From Planctomycetaceae bacterium (GTDB lineage Bacteria > Planctomycetota > Planctomycetia > Pirellulales > Pirellulaceae), in the NCBI GenBank assembly GCA_027487485.1, contig JAIYDN010000070.1:1-64000 (forward strand): a stretch of 64,000 bases of DNA. The letters run 5' to 3'. Positions 45,101-54,277 of this stretch are shown here, in pieces. A program made the position numbers and the translations under genes. Numbering within the stretch: the first letter of the stretch is position 1; the number at the start of each line of letters is the position of its first letter. A model generated the notes under the pieces. It was not told where the DNA came from. It made no database searches and saw only the letters and a program-made list of their open reading frames with translations.

Positions 45101-46135
45101 AACGCTGTCCTTGCCTCGATATAAGCTCGATGCAACAAGCCCACCAGCGCTGGTGAGGATCCTGAGGTCGGTATCATGTTCCAAGCCAAATTGCTCGGAC
45201 ACCTGATTCAAGTACTGCTGAACGACGGGGGTCAAGTAAGCATCCACCAAGGTTGTTTCAGCGCGGGATACGGCTTTGATCCTGGGGGCAATCCGGCTGC
45301 TCACGCAGATACAAGGAAACCCAATCCGCTTCGCCATCTCTTCAACCGCTAGCTCATGAATCGGATTGCAGTACGAATGCAGCAGGCAGATTGCGATCGA
45401 ACGAATACCACTTCGGTACAAATCCTTCAAGCGAAGCTCTGTCGACTCAAGATCGATGGGCCGAAGCACATTACCCGACGCATCCAACCGTTCATCGATT
45501 TCCACCACCTGGGCGTGGAGTGGAATTCTCTTTCGGACATGAAGGTCAAACAGCTGAGGTCGCTCCTGGTATCCGATTCGGACCAGATCCGCGAAGCCTT
45601 GCGAGGTCACCAAGGCACAAGGTTCACCGGTGCGGGTCAGCAATGCGTTGGTACCTCGGGTTGTCCCCAGTCGCACTCGCATGGAGGGCAATTTCTGGGT
45701 AGGCAAACACCCAAGAATCAAGCGAGTCGCCAATACGGGCGCCTGGAGACCGCAATCGATTTCGTATTGGACCCGTAGTTCATGATCGCTGGAGGTCCAG
45801 GTGTCGCTCGATTCCAGTTGCATCCACCCTTGGTCCCGTCGCGATTGTTGGCAGCGATCGGTAGCAAGGATTTGCCCCTGAGAACCAATCCAACGCACTG
45901 CTGCCCCGTCCCAGAAATGATCGGGGGCTAGGATTCGATCTGGATCTAAGAAGCAACCAGGCTCACGCCAACCATGGACACGCCCTTTGATCTTTCCGCT
46001 GCTGAGTACTTTCAGGCAAGACTTCGTTCCGTCGGGGGACTTTACGATACAGTCCGTGAATGTCCCGCCCACATCACACCACGCCTGGTAACCGCTTGTG
46101 AAATTGCCTACAAAACTCGAAACATCCAAGGTCAT
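42152..46135 (-). CDS. Fused 5-oxoprolinase / hydantoinase A-B protein
   Basis: 1327 residues. The N-terminal part (about 17-740) is hydantoinase A/oxoprolinase: AWCDVGGTFTDCIV, then LGTTRGTNALLTRTG and CIGLDMGGTSTDVCRIDG. The C-terminal part (about 795-1325) is hydantoinase B: RIAAIADQMGIVLEQTAMSVN and YVTNDPYQGGSHLPDIT, ending in ILTPGGGGFGKA. Fused forms of this size are known from eukaryote-type 5-oxoprolinases, which open 5-oxoproline to glutamate at the cost of ATP. Hydantoin or acetone-type substrates cannot be ruled out. It is divergent from the Gfo/Idh gene, sharing an upstream region of about 107 bp. Confidence 0.9.
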   Translation of the reverse strand: MTLDVSSFVGNFTSGYQAWCDVGGTFTDCIVKSPDGTKSCLKVLSSGKIKGRVHGWREPGCFLDPDRILAPDHFWDGAAVRWIGSQGQILATDRCQQSRRDQGWMQLESSDTWTSSDHELRVQYEIDCGLQAPVLATRLILGCLPTQKLPSMRVRLGTTRGTNALLTRTGEPCALVTSQGFADLVRIGYQERPQLFDLHVRKRIPLHAQVVEIDERLDASGNVLRPIDLESTELRLKDLYRSGIRSIAICLLHSYCNPIHELAVEEMAKRIGFPCICVSSRIAPRIKAVSRAETTLVDAYLTPVVQQYLNQVSEQFGLEHDTDLRILTSAGGLVASSLYRGKDSVLSGPAGGAVAIEAYSKALGIPKCIGLDMGGTSTDVCRIDGSVQLEQETVKAGVRMMTPTLAIHTVAAGGGSVCWFDGVQLRVGPQSAGADPGPACYGRGGRLTITDLNLLAGRISESHFPFPLDRDAASRRLQEVLAAMLATVPAGATQFSEEELGNGFRRIANEHMAAAVRSISISQGADPREHSLLGFGGAAGQHICEIADLLGIQHVIDPPEAGLLSALGMGMASVQRAISRPIYATLGTIEPDGWSQVLQSIRDEAKLEFKDERIDWSIPQESIELELKYSGTEGSLMVAATHSQLAQDAQLVGQLLATQFLAEHQNRFGYVRPGKDIEVCSIKCTYRVPAENLPEQISITNTGRNDGSSQGEAPAANPIQKPIAIAQRHELAPGSKLVGPGLIVSQGSTTYIDEGWIAEVLSDRTLSITRSINCSIALEFKEHGSSDSDVNASGESVDPVLREVLAQRIAAIADQMGIVLEQTAMSVNVKDRRDFSCAVFAGNGDLIANAPHVPVHLGAMSETIRCMLKQYPDMQDGDCYVTNDPYQGGSHLPDITVITPIMVPSSLGERQTSSGCVDFFVACRAHHAEIGGLCPGSMSPTSTQLGQEGVIIPPMKLVDAGRNCMEDVERLLRESQYPSRSVSENLADLAAQQAANQRGRIAMIELADRYGVHVIKQYLEHIQAASERKTQAWIRSLGTSKRTFSDGMDDGTKIVVSMEHYLDQEGKPKLRVDFTGSGAVSRGNLNANPAIVSAATMYAIRCALSDSLPLNSGVLRCVDFMIPDGILNPGRTGLQVNWPAVAGGNVETSQRIVDCLLGALGLAAASQGTMNNFLFGDSQFGYYETIGGGTGATPMGDGEHAVHSHMTNTRLTDVEVLEKRYPVRLIRFDIRQGSGGIGRYTGGDGMIRQVQALRSLEVSLVTSRRTSAPFGLEQGDSGAPGENWRIDLEGNSHRLESSVQLMLQAGESILILTPGGGGFGKALLSGG

Positions 46136-46242
46136 CAGTTATCATCCTCAATGTGCGTGGCTAATCCCTAGACCGATAGACTAAACCGCCGTGTACAATT
46201 CGACCACCCGTTTCTATCATCTCCAGAAAGCAAAACAATCAA

Positions 46243-47283
46243 ATGACCGGATGGGCAATAATCGGCTGCGGCATGATCGCCAAATTTCATGCTCGAGCCA
46301 TAGCGGAGCTTCGAGGCTCGCAGTTGGTAGCGTGCCACAGTCGCTCCATGGAAAAAGCCAGTGCATTTGCAGCTGAATTCGGTGGCATGCCGTACGATGA
46401 TTTGAAGACAATGTTGGCGAATCCCAAGATCGATGTGGTCACGATCTGCACCCCCAGCGGGGCCCACCTTGAACCCGGAGTCGCGGCCGCAAAAGCTGGC
46501 AAGCACGTTCTCGTCGAAAAGCCGCTCGAAGTCACAACGGCGCGATGCGATCGCTTGATCGATGCCTGCGACCGTGCCGGCGTTACCCTGGGAACTATTT
46601 TCCCATCGCGATTTCATCGTTCGGCTCAGTTGCTGAAAACTGCCGCAGAAGCGGATCGGTTTGGGAATGTTTCGCTAGCTTCGGCTTACGTAAAATGGTT
46701 TCGAACTCAAGCGTATTACGACAGCGGAGCATGGCGAGGCACTTGGAAACTAGATGGTGGCGGGGCATTAATGAACCAAGCAATTCACAGCGTCGATTTA
46801 TTGCTGTGGTTCATGGGACCGGTTAAGTCTGTCCAAGCAATGACAGCACTGAGGGCGCACGAGAAAATCGAAGTGGAAGACGCCGCCACCGCGATACTGG
46901 AATTTGAATCGGGTGCCTTGGGAGTCATCGAAGCGACCACGGCAGCCTACCCTGGAACTCTGAAACGGATTGAAATTGCTGGCAATCTGGGTTCAGCAAC
47001 CCTTCAAGAAGAAGCGATCACGCATTGGAGCTTTGCGAAACCAAACAAAAACGATGAGAAAATGCAGGAGATGATGAAAGGGAATGCAACAGGTGGCGGT
47101 GCTGCGGATCCCGCTGCCATCGGACACCAAGCTCACCGGGATTTGTTTGCAGACTTCCTCAACGGAATCAAACGTGGCAAAACATGCTCGATCAGCGGGG
47201 AAGAAGGACGTAAAAGCGTTGCGCTGATCACCGCCATCTATCGATCTGCTCAACGTCGAACGCGAATCAAGCTTCCAAGCTAA
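46243..47283 (+). CDS. Gfo/Idh/MocA-family oxidoreductase
   Basis: 346 residues. The N-terminal Rossmann domain starts GWAIIGCGMIAKFHARAIAE, with the NAD-binding GxGxxA-type turn; VEKPLEVT holds the EKP motif with the catalytic Lys. The C-terminal domain has WKLDGGGALMNQAIHSVDLLLW. It probably oxidises a sugar or inositol derivative using NAD(P). Planctomycetes carry many paralogues. Substrate unknown; no sugar-uptake genes are adjacent. Confidence 0.9.
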   Translation: MTGWAIIGCGMIAKFHARAIAELRGSQLVACHSRSMEKASAFAAEFGGMPYDDLKTMLANPKIDVVTICTPSGAHLEPGVAAAKAGKHVLVEKPLEVTTARCDRLIDACDRAGVTLGTIFPSRFHRSAQLLKTAAEADRFGNVSLASAYVKWFRTQAYYDSGAWRGTWKLDGGGALMNQAIHSVDLLLWFMGPVKSVQAMTALRAHEKIEVEDAATAILEFESGALGVIEATTAAYPGTLKRIEIAGNLGSATLQEEAITHWSFAKPNKNDEKMQEMMKGNATGGGAADPAAIGHQAHRDLFADFLNGIKRGKTCSISGEEGRKSVALITAIYRSAQRRTRIKLPS

Positions 47284-47984
47284 CCGAATCAGCTCCAGCG
47301 GCACTGCGTCCGACAGTTATGATTAACCCACCCTTGAAAGTTACACCTGTTTGCGACCGTTCAAGGCTCAATTCTATCGCCGTAATTCAGCCGAACAGTT
47401 TCCGAACCACCGCTGCAGAGGTATTACGGAAAGCCGCCACGGAATTTTTCAAACATTGATAATTATGTGGTAAACACTTTTCCGATAAATTTTACAGATG
47501 ACCCCTTCGGAGCTTCGTCAGGGCAAACTCGATTTGGTCTAGCTGGGGGCAGCGTGGATCATTTCGCAAAGCTCCGTCGGGGTCATCTCTTAAAAAGCGA
47601 GGCCGTGGCTTTATCGGCAGGTAGGGGTTTCTACTTAACCACTTTGGCTCTGTTGGCGAATTTCTTTCGTCTATTGCTTGCATTGTGACGGTTAGTTTGG
47701 TTTGAAGGATCGGAGAACATTTATTTGCATCCAAGTCCTACAACAACTATCAGCAATTCAAATCTATCCATATTCCAAACCGATTGCATTGCCCGTGCCC
47801 TAAAGTCCTCATTCTAGGACTTGCACACACTGCATCTGCGTGTTTCCCGAGATCCTCGCAAATCCGCTGTTGCTGAATGCAAGCATTAGCCGATCGTCGC
47901 AAAGTCGAGTTGTTTAGGAGAACAACAGCACGGATCCCCCATGCTTCCCTGACCTTTGCGTTCGCTGACCATTCATCCAATCGC
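47284..47984. other. Long intergenic region with inverted repeat
   Basis: About 700 bp without a supported gene. An inverted repeat lies at 47500-47585: GACCCCTTCGGAGCTT and AAGCTCCGTCGGGGTC, with one mismatch and about 50 nt between the arms. ORFs in both directions across it look spurious. The glycosyltransferase frame opens at 47877, but the codons before 47985 have no family similarity. Confidence 0.55.
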
Positions 47985-48800
47985 ATGTCCGTACACCAAC
48001 GAACGATAGTTGCTTCGGCCCCAAATTCCGTGCAAGCTTGGCCGGCCGAAGTCGCCATGACCAGCTTGGACCGGACGTCTCGGCTTCTGGAGGAGGCAGT
48101 TCCCAGCGTGAAATCAGCTCCTACCTTAAGCGTCATTGTTCCGGTTTTTAACGAAGTGCGTACACTTCGCGAGATCGTTGAATCCGTGATGCGGCTTCAG
48201 GTATCGAAGCAGGTGATCATCGTCGACGATGGAAGCACCGATGGGACTCTTGAGGTGATTGAATCGCTTCGACAAGAATGCAATGTGACCATCCAATTGC
48301 ATGAGCGTAACCAAGGCAAAGGGGCTGCGATTCAATCAGGCATTCGGTTAGCCATCGGAGACATCGTAATCGTGCAGGATGCCGACTTGGAATACAATCC
48401 TCAAGATATTTTGAGTGTTATTCAACCGATCTTGGACGGCGAAGCCGATGTGGTTTTTGGATCCAGATACCTCGCAAATTCGCATCAAGATCAATCTGCG
48501 TTTCATCGCTTTGGCAATGCAGTGCTTACCGGCTTAAGCAATTGGATGACTCAGCAAAAGCTCACCGACATGGAAACTTGTTACAAGGCTTTCCGCAGGC
48601 CGCTTCTCCAGAGCATTCCGATCGAGCAGAAGAGATTTGGCTTTGAGCCGGAGATAACTGCCAAGCTTGCCAAGAAGAAAATCGTTATTCGCGAGGTTCC
48701 GATCCGGTACCAGAGCCGTTCCTGGAAAGAGGGCAAGAAGATCGGGGTCAAAGATCTGTTCAATACCTTGTGGTGCATCTTGCGTTATCGTTTTGGTTAG
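47985..48800 (+). CDS. Family 2 glycosyltransferase (dolichol-phosphate mannosyltransferase-like)
   Basis: 271 residues from ATG 47985; the frame is open from 47877, and ATG 48057 (residue 25) is another choice. The GT-A fold begins LSVIVPVFNEVRTL; VIIVDDGSTDGT and HERNQGKGAAIQSGI follow, and QDADLEY holds the DxD metal motif (132-134). SRSWKEGKKI near the end is typical of GT2 enzymes close to polyprenyl-phosphate glycosyltransferases. No membrane helices are evident. It would transfer a sugar from a nucleotide to a lipid carrier or other acceptor (substrate unknown). Confidence 0.9.
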   Translation: MSVHQRTIVASAPNSVQAWPAEVAMTSLDRTSRLLEEAVPSVKSAPTLSVIVPVFNEVRTLREIVESVMRLQVSKQVIIVDDGSTDGTLEVIESLRQECNVTIQLHERNQGKGAAIQSGIRLAIGDIVIVQDADLEYNPQDILSVIQPILDGEADVVFGSRYLANSHQDQSAFHRFGNAVLTGLSNWMTQQKLTDMETCYKAFRRPLLQSIPIEQKRFGFEPEITAKLAKKKIVIREVPIRYQSRSWKEGKKIGVKDLFNTLWCILRYRFG

Positions 48801-49177
48801 CAATGTCGAACAGTTGTCCTCAACTGTTCATGAAGCTTGCAGCGATCCCCCATCTCAAGCTCATGTTTGCAGGCATTAAATCGCTCGGATGAAAATCGAA
48901 AAATGCATTTGAAGCGTTGTGTTCTGGTTTCTATCAGTCAGGATGGATGCCGAGTTGGCAGTTCCGAGCAGTTGAGGACAACTGCTTTACAATGTCGAAC
49001 AGTTGTCCTCAACTGTTCATGAATCTTGCAGCGATTCCCCATCTCAAGTTCACGTTTGCAGGCATTCAACGCTCGGTTGAAAATTCGAAAAACACGTTGG
49101 AAACGTTTTGTTCTGGTTTCTACAGTTGGGATGGAAACCTGGTTACCAGTTCTGAGTAGTTGAGGACAACTGCTTTA
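48801..49177. repeat. Tandem pair of ~189-bp elements bounded by CAGTTGTCCTCAACTG palindromes
   Basis: Two copies, 48801-48989 and 48990-49177, are clearly alike but diverged (substitutions spread through the body). Each opens with CAATGTCGAACAGTTGTCCT and the palindrome CAGTTGTCCTCAACTG and ends with the exact complement, CAGTTGAGGACAACTG, followed by CTTTA. The ends are thus 16-bp inverted repeats, each also self-complementary. No ORF with a known product is seen. A miniature mobile element or a structured RNA gene are both possible. Confidence 0.85.
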
Positions 49178-49220
49178 CAATGTTTCAGCTCGATGTCCGA
49201 GACTAACCAAGAAACGATTT

Positions 49221-50408
49221 TTAGTTCGGCTTGGTGGGAACTGGGCAGCCTAAAAGCGGTTCGTCCATCGCGCGTAAATCCGTCGTTGGTAATCCCGCCG
49301 GGTAAGAAGCACGCGTTAAGCCAATAGCTGCCTCTGCAATTTGAAGATGTTGGTTTTTCGTTGATTGGTAAAATGTGTTCGCTGTCTTGGGCAATTTTGG
49401 ACTGCCGTGCAGCGGCTTGTCGGAGATGCACAAAAGCGATGCAGATGGGATTCGATAACGAAAGCCATTTGCGGCTACCGTGGCAGATTCCATATCGACT
49501 CCAATACTTCGGCTCGCCTTGAGATCATTCATCTTTCGGCTAATGGCCAACTCCCAATTGCGATCCGCGGTGGTGTAAACGACTCCCATCCGATAGGGAA
49601 GCCCTCGTTCCTCAAGAACTCTGGCAAGGTTTCGATTGAGCAAGAAGCTGGGCGTTACGGGGACGGACCTTGGCAAGGCATCATCCAGGACCAAATCATC
49701 GCGCATGTAGCTAGTTGCCAACACAAAGTCACCAATCTCTTGGTGATTACGAATCCCTGCACAGTGTCCGACCATCAACATTGCATCCGGTCTTAAAACA
49801 GCTAAGTGGTCTGTAAAGTTTTTAGCGTTTGAGGGTCCCACACCAATGTTCACAATGGTAATGCCATTGCTATCCATTTCCGGCGAATGCAAGGTTGGCA
49901 TTTGCACGTCGCTGCGAGAAGATGCAATCGCGTTTGGATGCAATTGGCGAAACGCATCCATGTGCATCTGGTAGTTCGTTAGCAAAACATAGCGTTGGAA
50001 GTCCTCTGCTCGCGTACCGGTGTAATGCTCCAGTCGTTCAAGCGACAATTCAACTCGTTCTGGGCCAAACAAAAATACTTTCTTGAGTGTCTGGTCAAAA
50101 TTAGATTCGTCGATGGCTGTCAGTAACGAAGGAGAATGGAGATCGATCCTCATTTGGGACGGGGTGATTTCGATCTCCGCTCCTCGCTCCGCAAGCTTCA
50201 GCAATTCCCGACGCAGATACCACCGATAGGCCGTAGGTCGCGCGATCTTACCCGAGATGGTGGGGTTGTGCTTGGACCAATGCCTGACGACGGTAACTTT
50301 GGAATAACGTCCTTGAGCGTAGTGTTCCTCCATTCTTCGACACGCTTCGTCGATTGCAGCAGGAAGTCCATCGAGGTTGGTTTGCGAAATTCGATAGACT
50401 TCTGACAT
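49221..50408 (-). CDS. amn: AMP nucleosidase
   Basis: 395 residues. N-terminal helical domain (1-150), then the nucleoside-phosphorylase-like catalytic domain with IVNIGVGPSNAKNFTDHLAV, MLMVGHCAGIRNHQEIGDFVLA and GVDMESATVAANGFR, where the last holds the ribose-binding Met-Glu. It splits AMP into adenine and ribose-5-phosphate and helps set adenylate levels. The length is somewhat shorter than E. coli Amn (484). The gene stands alone between two repeated elements and the esterase gene. Confidence 0.9.
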   Translation of the reverse strand: MSEVYRISQTNLDGLPAAIDEACRRMEEHYAQGRYSKVTVVRHWSKHNPTISGKIARPTAYRWYLRRELLKLAERGAEIEITPSQMRIDLHSPSLLTAIDESNFDQTLKKVFLFGPERVELSLERLEHYTGTRAEDFQRYVLLTNYQMHMDAFRQLHPNAIASSRSDVQMPTLHSPEMDSNGITIVNIGVGPSNAKNFTDHLAVLRPDAMLMVGHCAGIRNHQEIGDFVLATSYMRDDLVLDDALPRSVPVTPSFLLNRNLARVLEERGLPYRMGVVYTTADRNWELAISRKMNDLKASRSIGVDMESATVAANGFRYRIPSASLLCISDKPLHGSPKLPKTANTFYQSTKNQHLQIAEAAIGLTRASYPAGLPTTDLRAMDEPLLGCPVPTKPN

Positions 50409-50487
50409 GCGTTAGCTCCGGCTAAATTTCTTGTTTTGGAGGATACTAGATAGCATCCAGGGTACGTGATAGCATCCCCAGCTCCAA

Positions 50488-51387
50488 TTATTGCTGGTTC
50501 TTCCAGTCTCGCCAAAGCCACTTTAACGATTCAGGCATGATTGCGCCGCCATGTTTGTCGTTGTGCCCTCCAGTTCCATATACAAATTCATAATCGTATT
50601 TTGCGAACTTGAGTGCTGCTGCCATTTCCTGGTTTGCAAGAGGCCAGTTTCCAAATTGGTTGTCCAAGTCTCCGCTTCCATCTTGCAAGAAGACTCGAAT
50701 GGGCTTCGGTGGGGTTTTACGAATCTTCGGGGGGTAGTTGTGTCCGCCTCGGAGATCCACAAAGCTGCCTACATGGCTCAGTACTTTGCGAAACATATCA
50801 GGACGTTCCCAGGCTACCGTGAAAGCACAAATACCACCCGAACTGATGCCGCCAATCGCTCGCATGTCTGGGTTGTCCGTCAACTTGTAGGTCTTTGCCA
50901 GTTCAGGAAGCATTTCGTCGATGACGAATTTGGCGTACTGATCTCCCAGTGAATCGTATTCAAAAGATCGGTTCGCGGGCGATGGCTCCCAACCCGGTTT
51001 GCTGGGAAGAGCTCCCTTGTGACCGGGATCCAGAAACAACCCGATCGTGATTGGCATGTCACCTGAATGAATCAAGTTGTCCATCACCACGGGCGCTCGA
51101 AATGTACCATCGCGTTTGACGTAGGTGTGCCCATCTTGAAATACCATCACGGCGGCTGGTTCGGAACCATCGTATTGCGCTGGTACGTACACGTAGTATC
51201 GTCGCTTTGTTCCTTCGAAGATTTTACTTTCCCATGTGTGCTCGGTCACTTTTCCTTGCGGAACATCGGCTTGAACTTGAGACTCAGGTCCAAGCTTATA
51301 CTCGCTGTCGTCCGATCTGGCTTGTTGAGCCATCGGCAAAAGACTTAGCCCAGCGCACAACGCAAAGCTCCAACAGTTTTTCTTCAT
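50488..51387 (-). CDS. Secreted alpha/beta-hydrolase esterase (enterochelin-esterase-like)
   Basis: 299 residues from ATG 51387, starting a signal peptide (WSFALCAGLSLLPMAQQA). The esterase-D/Fes fold shows in RYYVYVPAQYDGSEPAAVMV, the nucleophile elbow GGISSGG, and a C-terminal GGHNDKHGG with the catalytic His. Members hydrolyse siderophore esters, feruloyl-polysaccharide esters or acyl thioesters. The sugar-related neighbours give only weak support for a carbohydrate-ester role. Confidence 0.85.
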   Translation of the reverse strand: MKKNCWSFALCAGLSLLPMAQQARSDDSEYKLGPESQVQADVPQGKVTEHTWESKIFEGTKRRYYVYVPAQYDGSEPAAVMVFQDGHTYVKRDGTFRAPVVMDNLIHSGDMPITIGLFLDPGHKGALPSKPGWEPSPANRSFEYDSLGDQYAKFVIDEMLPELAKTYKLTDNPDMRAIGGISSGGICAFTVAWERPDMFRKVLSHVGSFVDLRGGHNYPPKIRKTPPKPIRVFLQDGSGDLDNQFGNWPLANQEMAAALKFAKYDYEFVYGTGGHNDKHGGAIMPESLKWLWRDWKNQQ

Positions 51388-51486
51388 GTTTTTCGATTCA
51401 AGAGAGGTACAAAGCAAAAAAGCAAATTCTGAGTAGGTCGGAGCCCGAAAGCTCCTGCATCTGGAAAGAAGACCGTTCCGACGATT

Positions 51487-53355
51487 CTAGTCCCGTTCCA
51501 GTTTTAGATTCCCCCATAGACCCCAATCAGCACCATTCCCATCACCAGCATCTTCGGTGATCAGGGTCAATTGATTTACCTGGCGAACATCAAGCTGAAA
51601 TGAACCGAGTGAAGCATTTGGTTGCGATCGCCACAATTCTTTCCCGTCCGCCAGGACGATGAAGGTTACCGACCCATCGTGACCGTCCGCAAGCCCTGCG
51701 ATTCCAATTAGTTTATTCCACTTTCCGCCGAGCTCGTAGGTGTAGCTGCTTGGGGCGTGCGCATACAGCCCTTTAGGTATCAGTTGACCAGAGATCGATA
51801 GAATCAAAGACTTCTCGGGCAAACGATTGGCGACAGGCTTCAACCACCCAACCTTCGCATCGACCCATTTGCAATCGCTGAGCCAATACGACTTCCCTTC
51901 GACCTGGATTGGGCCCGTTCGCGTTCCCTTTGCGATTGAATCAACGAGCGAATCTGCCACATCCAAAACTAGCTGGTCCGTTGGCGTGTTTCTTTTAGAT
52001 TCTTGGATGCTATTAAGTTCGCGGTCGATCGCGTCTTGATCGCGTTGGTTGATCGCTTCGATCAATTTGGAAAGTCGCTGCTTGGCCTGGTACGAAGTTA
52101 CCTCCACCGATCCATCGGCCGAAACAGAGTATGGGATGGAGGCGAGTTGATCTCCGATATTACCACCTTGGACTTGGCAAGCCACGATGCGTAGCGAACC
52201 TGATTTGTTCTTCGCAAGAGCGTTGCAGTTGAGCGAGAAGCTGCCATCTTCTTTGGGTATTGCCGTGACTGTGGTTGCATCGTAGTCCGATCCACCTGAA
52301 GGATCCATGTAGCCAACGATGGCATAAACAGGCGGGGATGCAGTGACGGTACCAGTGAACACAAACGACTTGCCATCTGCCGCGATCTCAATTGTCTGGT
52401 TCGATAACTGGGCATCGCTTGGTAGTTCACGTCCTTTATCGGAGCGTGAGAACAAGGGGTGGCTAGCTAGACGCAATGCTTCCCCGAGAGTCAAAAACGA
52501 TCCGCGTCCTTCTTTTCGGACTTCTTCGCGATAGGTTTGGTTTCCATTTCCCATTAAGGCCGTTCCAAACGCACGTCCTTCGTCGGGTCTTTGGCGATTG
52601 TGCGGCAGTCCTAGAGCGTGTCCAAGCTCGTGACAGACACCTCCGACGAAAATCGTGTTGTAGCGACCGATCGAGATATCGCCGTACTGCGAGTCCCGGA
52701 TCAGGGGGCTTTTTTCCGATAGCCTAGCTGGATCAAGAATGGGTGAGTCCACTTGCCATGCGGTCCCACCCTGCACGCCACCACCTGCATAGTAGGGGCT
52801 GTTTTGGTTGATCGTTCGTTTGTCGGGATCCCAGTTGCTCATGTTGCAAAAGATAACGACGGTTTCCGAATCCGCTTGGATGCCCGCCTTCTGGAGCGTT
52901 GGAATGCACTCTCGTCGGATTCGGTTCCCACTTTCAACTCCGTACTCGGAATAGGGCTTTTGTCCTTGAACCAGGTGGATGCGAAGCGCTCCATCCTGTT
53001 CTAAATCCAAGGATACCGTTCGATCCCCAAAGCCTAACCGCGACATTTCCTTTCGGTAGAAATCTTGAATGTCCAGTAAAACCCGAGTCAGTCGCTCGCG
53101 ATATTCAGGAGCAGGATCACGGTCCGAAGGAGTCCAATAAACGATGTGAAGCGTCCGCTGGCAAGAAACAGGGGACTCGCGATGATATGCATCCAAAATT
53201 CGCAGTGCGGCGGGAACTTGCTTCTCAATGGCTTCCTGGGGAGTTTCCTGGGGGGCTTTCAGGGGAGTTTCCGCATGGATCCGCGCAGTCCCGAGCAAAA
53301 GGACCAACGCGACGAAGATGGCAACTGTGCCAAAAAGGGAGCCTTTTGTGTGCAT
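51487..53355 (-). CDS. Secreted metzincin-like protease with C-terminal NPCBM domain
   Basis: 622 residues from ATG 53355, which starts a signal peptide (VAIFVALVLLLGTARIHA); the frame is open to 53583 but that part overlaps the divergent gene's upstream region. The catalytic zinc motif HELGHALGLPH lies at 242-252, with a candidate Met-turn in ALMGN (about 266-270). The C-terminal region (about 480-622, with GLYAHAPSSYTYELGGKW and WGNLKLERD) is an NPCBM-like galactose-binding domain, found in planctomycete secreted enzymes. It probably cleaves extracellular proteins or glycoproteins while held on carbohydrate (inference). Confidence 0.88.
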   Translation of the reverse strand: MHTKGSLFGTVAIFVALVLLLGTARIHAETPLKAPQETPQEAIEKQVPAALRILDAYHRESPVSCQRTLHIVYWTPSDRDPAPEYRERLTRVLLDIQDFYRKEMSRLGFGDRTVSLDLEQDGALRIHLVQGQKPYSEYGVESGNRIRRECIPTLQKAGIQADSETVVIFCNMSNWDPDKRTINQNSPYYAGGGVQGGTAWQVDSPILDPARLSEKSPLIRDSQYGDISIGRYNTIFVGGVCHELGHALGLPHNRQRPDEGRAFGTALMGNGNQTYREEVRKEGRGSFLTLGEALRLASHPLFSRSDKGRELPSDAQLSNQTIEIAADGKSFVFTGTVTASPPVYAIVGYMDPSGGSDYDATTVTAIPKEDGSFSLNCNALAKNKSGSLRIVACQVQGGNIGDQLASIPYSVSADGSVEVTSYQAKQRLSKLIEAINQRDQDAIDRELNSIQESKRNTPTDQLVLDVADSLVDSIAKGTRTGPIQVEGKSYWLSDCKWVDAKVGWLKPVANRLPEKSLILSISGQLIPKGLYAHAPSSYTYELGGKWNKLIGIAGLADGHDGSVTFIVLADGKELWRSQPNASLGSFQLDVRQVNQLTLITEDAGDGNGADWGLWGNLKLERD

Positions 53356-53570
53356 TTCTGGATGATTTATGGCTGGATAAACGAAATTGAAAATTGGGAA
53401 ATTGGGTAAAGTAAGGTACTTTTGATTGCAAGAGATGGCTAGCAAAGTACCATGGAACCATTCTAATGCCAAACTCACGATGGTTCTTCGTTTTCGGGCC
53501 GGGTTCAACTCGGACGGAAGCATGGTATGTTTTCCCTTCCTCATTTTGTTCCGTAACTGGGTCGATCGAC

Positions 53571-54227
53571 ATGCGAATACCAACAGTTTTTAGTCTTTTT
53601 GCACTTGTGACCGCGTCCTTTTCGGGGGCTGCTCTGGCACAGGATCCACGGGATGAAATGTACGGAAAAGCGGTTCATGCGTTCTTCCGTGGGGATGTCG
53701 ATCATGCGGAATTGTTGCTGAACGATGCGATCGCTGCAGGCACCGTGGACCCCAGAGCTTACATTTTCCGAGGCCTTTGCCTGTCCAGAAATGGAATTGA
53801 AGCAGGAACTGCTGATTTCCAAAAAGCGGCTGACCTTGAAATCAACGGTGCACGAAAGGTCGTCAACGTTGGACAAGCTTTGCAGCGAATCCAAGGTCCA
53901 GTTCGTGCCGAGATTGAGAAGGCTCGCCTGAACGCTCGATTGGCTGCAAGAGCCCGATCGCAAGAGATGGGCAAGCTTAGTGGTGGCGCAGACGGGCTTG
54001 TTGTACCACCTAGAAACGACCCAGCTCCAGCCCCAAGCAATCTAGCACCCAACGATCCTTTCAACGCTGGAATGACCAAAGGGGACGCCAAGGCAATGGA
54101 AGGAAAGCCGAAGAACACTCCGCCAGTCGATGACTTCGAAGCGGAACTCAATGGCGACGCCCCTGCCATGGACGACCCTGCTGCGGAACCAGCCGCAGCC
54201 GCTGAAGAAGATCCATTTGGCCCGTGA
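53571..54227 (+). CDS. Secreted TPR-like protein, unknown
   Basis: 218 residues from ATG 53571, which starts a signal peptide (MRIPTVFSLFALVTASFSGAALAQ); the longer frame is unlikely. Residues about 30-105 form two or three helical pairs (YGKAVHAFFRGDVDHAELLL and DPRAYIFRGLCLSRNG), typical of TPR. The C-terminal 100 residues are Ala/Pro/Asp/Glu-rich and acidic (EAELNGDAPAMDDPAAEPAA). Divergent from the protease gene. Unknown function. Confidence 0.75.
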   Translation: MRIPTVFSLFALVTASFSGAALAQDPRDEMYGKAVHAFFRGDVDHAELLLNDAIAAGTVDPRAYIFRGLCLSRNGIEAGTADFQKAADLEINGARKVVNVGQALQRIQGPVRAEIEKARLNARLAARARSQEMGKLSGGADGLVVPPRNDPAPAPSNLAPNDPFNAGMTKGDAKAMEGKPKNTPPVDDFEAELNGDAPAMDDPAAEPAAAAEEDPFGP

Positions 54228-54277
54228 TCGCTTTTGGCTCAATTGCTCTTTAGGCTTAATCGCCCATGCGACTTGGA

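Noticed and set aside
47750-48136. Minus-strand 128-residue open frame
   Set aside because: It is antisense to the start of the glycosyltransferase gene, with no family similarity.
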